From contig CM032804.1 of NCBI GenBank assembly GCA_019155185.1, positions 8,094,492-8,158,491 on the forward strand: 64,000 nt of DNA, in the 5' to 3' direction. This DNA comes from Beaufortia kweichowensis (taxonomy: Eukaryota; Chordata; Actinopteri; Cypriniformes; Gastromyzontidae). Both the position numbers and the translations under genes were made by a program. Below, one piece after another: positions 61,029-64,000 of the stretch. Positions within the stretch are counted from its first letter, which is position 1. Every line of letters starts with the position of its first letter. The notes beneath the pieces are model-generated. The model had not been told where the DNA came from, did not search any database, and worked only from the letters and a program-made list of their open reading frames with translations.

Positions 61029-62693
61029 GATCCTAAAAATACGAAACAAACTGTTCTAAAACAAAATGGTGTAAATCTGATCGTTCAAAAAGGCAGAAAA
61101 ACACTGATCCATCGAGCATCAAGTCATTATTATTCGTCTTTTAGAGGCCTGGTGTATTTCATAAACCTCTACTCACAATGTTGCGATTTCGAGGAAAGTA
61201 TGTATTATTAAAAAGTCCTCGTTGTTTAATCTATAAAAACAATTATATTTGCAGCCGGATGAATCTAATAAGAGAACAGAAATGTCGTAGTGGTGTGAGC
61301 AATGGTGGTGGATTACCTTTCTTCCGCAGCCGCCTTTAGTAAATTAGCCTACGGTTGCCAAGTTTGCGCCTCAAAAGTAACTTAGTCCACCGCCAAACCA
61401 GCGAATACTTCAATTGATTACAGCCGCAAGATTCAACCTAAAAATAGTGCCGTTGCACGAGCGACAAAACCATCATTCTTGCGGAAATAAAGCGCGAATT
61501 CCAGGCTTAAAGGAATGTCCGATCTCTGGTTTTCTTGGTGATTTCTGGAGTCTTGCTTCCGATAGCTTTTTTTCATGACCAGGGGCAACTTTTTTCGTCT
61601 CCCAATGTATCTTACGCGTACGTCTAAAATGGGCGTGACTTTTCGTCGTTTCTTCTTAATCGGTGAATCATCGAGGAATTCTATTGGCGGATGCGAATTC
61701 GCTGAACGATTCGATGAACGGTCTGCTGTTACCACGCCAGTGTTGAGCCTGTATTTCCGCAATAGAAGTCTACAAGATAAATGTGTAATTGGAGCGTCGC
61801 CTTTCCCATATTTGGCCAAATGCCTGGTTTGTCTACGTTACAGTTAGTGTTTATATAGACCGTTAGTTCAGTATTCTTTGTCTGTTTTCAATCAAGGCGT
61901 CAGTTTGAGTGATGTAAAGCAGCACACAGAGATTGCTAGACTGAAAGCAACGTGTTTGGGTCTGTCATAGCAGATTAGATGAAGTCCATCTCCTATTATT
62001 CACTATTGGTGTTTTGGAAACACACACTAGTTAGTCTACATAAAACTTTTGGAGGGTGCAGTACTACTCTTGTTGACTAATTTTCACAAACTAGAAATCA
62101 AAATAATAATTTTCCTGTTTTTTATTGAACTGGCACACATATTAATGGTTAAGACATTTATCATGGTTGTGTACATTTGTGGGGTGTTGTATTATCTCTT
62201 AAAGTAAAATTAGTACAGCAATGTCATTAATTATTTAAAGAAACAGAGACAGTAAAATAGTTGTCTTTAATGAACACTGCTGTCAGTACAAGCGTTAAAA
62301 TTCCATCCACAAAATACTCCTTTAATAAATAGCAATTATCAGTGTATTTCAATAAATAAATTCACAGCAAGCTGTGCATTATAACAGAACAAATTGCATG
62401 TCTTTTTGCAAAACATTAAATCATTTGGTAATTTATACAATTCACTGAAGAGTCACTGACAGATCAGTCCATCCAAAACAGCATCTGTCATGTAGTGTAT
62501 GAACATGCAGTTTCATCAAATAAATAAGTGAATTTACACACTTATACATATGCTTTATCAGCCATAACAAACTCTTTTTCATTTAGGTTCCCTCCTGTTG
62601 AAACATACAAAATAATCAGAGTTCTTTCTCTTTAGAGAGTCATCGTTTACACCTGTATCTTTAAATAGCACAATTCAAACAACCAGTCCTTCC
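61029..62693. other. rras 5' region and DUSP-like gene 3'UTR
   Basis: A donor on the minus strand (AAAG then GTAATC, exon end 61317) supports an rras noncoding exon; the promoter probably lies around 61.3-61.8 kb, where CpG content rises. The right end is the 3'UTR of the DUSP-like gene, with a possible AATAAA on the minus strand at 62121-62126. No further gene was found. Confidence 0.45.
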
Positions 62694-64000
62694 TCAACAT
62701 CTGTACGGCAAAGCAGCCTGTCCCATTTTAATACGTGGACCAAGTAGGACACCAAGCAGCATGCGTTCTCCCCAGTCCAGTATTTTGTTGACGGTTAGGC
62801 TGACAGGAGACAGGGGGCTCTGATCTCCATTCATACTCTCCACTGCTTCAACACCACCAGTAACTTCCTTCTCCAAAACCTCCTGATGGGATGTTGGACC
62901 ATGGATCTGCCTCTGTGATCTTGTGCTTGACATGTTCTCCTGGTTCATTTTTGGTTGCTCCTCCTTTTTAGCTCTGTTAAAAGTGGAGGTGGAGTTGCTG
63001 CTGTTTAATTTACTCTTTTTCTTATGTGATCTTGAGCAGCTGTGTCTACTTGAAGCCTCGTTGCGGCTCTTGTTTGCCACTGTTCTAGTTTCCGCTGCAG
63101 GCAGCTCCTTCTCCACTCTGTCCAGGTCTCCTAACTCCCCCTTTTGGTCAACAGAAGAACTGCATGTCAAGCTCTGTTTTGGATCCCTATTGTTTGCTGT
63201 TGACACCTCGTGGTGAGTTTGAGGACCTGCACTCACTGGTGTTAAAGAAAGAGTGAGACATTTGCGTTTCTCTGCTACAGAAATGCGGCCAGATGGAATT
63301 TGTAGGCAGGTAGGTTTTGGTGGGATTGATTTTGGTGTTCCCTGCTGTGTCTGAGATGTGTTGCTGACTGATCTTTGTACTTCTGCAGAATTTGTGAGAG
63401 TGAGAGCTCCAAGCTTGTCAGAAAGAGATAAGGTAAAATCTGGCTTCATCTTCTCATAGTGTTGGCTGTGAATCTTTTCTGTTTGACAGTGCACGTCCTC
63501 AGTCCGTCCATTATTAATACAGTTGTTGTCTATGTTGCTTTGAAGGTTCAAGTTGGTCAACGACAATGTGGAATTGTTAACGTTTCCTTCGTTGGTGGGC
63601 TGTAGGCAGTTATCCAAAGGTTTGGTTGATTGCTGAGTGAGGTTTGTGTTGTTATTCTTTAAAGAAAGTGTTCCCTGAAACAACTGCAGCTGCCCCAGGA
63701 AATTAAAGTTGGGTGAAATTGTAGGTCTGCGTTCTTTCACAAACCTATGGAGAGGAAACAAAGCAGTGATCATTGAGAATGGTCAGATAGGGATAATTCA
63801 CTCAATTGATCAAGTAAATCATTGTGTTTATGTTGAAAAGATTAAATCAATTCATCTACCCATTCAACCCCCTCATGCAATGTCACATATGTCATCAGCA
63901 TGATTGTTTTTACTTTAATGCAAAACCTCTCTGCATAATATAGACACAAGGAAAAACACATAAACACTTTACCTGTATGCGTGATCCAGATCCATTTTCA
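62694..64000 (-). CDS. Dual-specificity MAP kinase phosphatase, DUSP8/16-like, 3' end only
   Basis: Two exons are visible. The internal one runs from beyond the window to 63973 and reads KMDLDHAYR. The last one, 63744-62694, continues FVKERRPTISPNFNFLGQL, the end of the catalytic domain. This sequence resembles DUSP8 and DUSP16 (YRFVKERRP, PNFNFLGQLL) more than DUSP1, 4, 5 or 6. The catalytic cysteine lies upstream, outside the window. The remaining roughly 330 residues are polar and disordered, with a basic patch (HKKKSKLNSS), and end in NKILDWGERMLLGVLLGPRI and ALPYRC. That tail does not match the DUSP8 or DUSP16 C-termini that I remember, so I withhold a symbol. Such enzymes dephosphorylate JNK or p38 kinases; that function is inferred from the family. 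Confidence 0.8.

Noticed and set aside
61433..61819. 128-codon minus-strand open frame upstream of rras
   Set aside because: No recognisable domain, no splice context, and it sits in the promoter-side CpG-richer DNA of rras.
1..64000. CRISPR arrays, bacterial operons, intact retroviral or LINE coding regions, tRNA or rRNA genes
   Set aside because: None were seen. The DNA is ordinary vertebrate genic sequence; the only mobile elements are short noncoding repeats.

Overview
The window is vertebrate nuclear DNA: widely spaced exons with GT-AG borders, AT-rich introns, microsatellites, and proteins that match known vertebrate families along their length. Two copies of an interspersed repeat that I associate with carp-like fishes point to a teleost, probably a cypriniform. 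That taxonomic call rests on memory of the repeat. I built the gene models by eye from splice signals, reading-frame phase and remembered human proteins. Exon borders given to the base are predictions.

Layout: 0.9-1.5 kb, first coding exon of an hrc-like secreted, aspartate-rich protein (-), its frame disturbed inside a triplet array. 5.2-16.0 kb, trpm4 (-), 28 coding exons, about 1256 aa, apparently complete. 18.2-25.4 kb, scaf1 (-), with an SR-rich 3.1-kb exon. 26.8-27.4 kb, a compact insulin-type gene (-). 28.5-34.7 kb, a ric8 (synembryn) gene (+), divergent from the insulin-type gene. 36.5-53.4 kb, prr12 (-), about 2629 aa with a 4.5-kb exon, convergent with ric8. 54.8-56.3 kb, prrg2 (-), a Gla-domain membrane protein. 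59.3-61.0 kb, rras (-). 62.7 kb to the window end, the 3' part of a DUSP8/16-like phosphatase gene (-). All genes except ric8 are on the minus strand.

The hrc/trpm4 pairing and the scaf1, prr12, prrg2 and rras set recall human 19q13.33. The insulin-type, ric8 and DUSP8-like genes recall human 11p15.5, where INS, RIC8A, DUSP8, HRAS and TRPM5 lie. RRAS/HRAS and TRPM4/TRPM5 are paralogues, so the block reads as a second copy of one ancestral region that kept an insulin-type gene. I see no operon-like or defence system. The items most worth following are the insulin-type gene with an unusual B/C junction, lineage-specific low-complexity insertions in ric8 and prr12, a likely GC-AG intron in prr12, the duplicated scaf1 intron segment, and several palindromic RFX-type sites.
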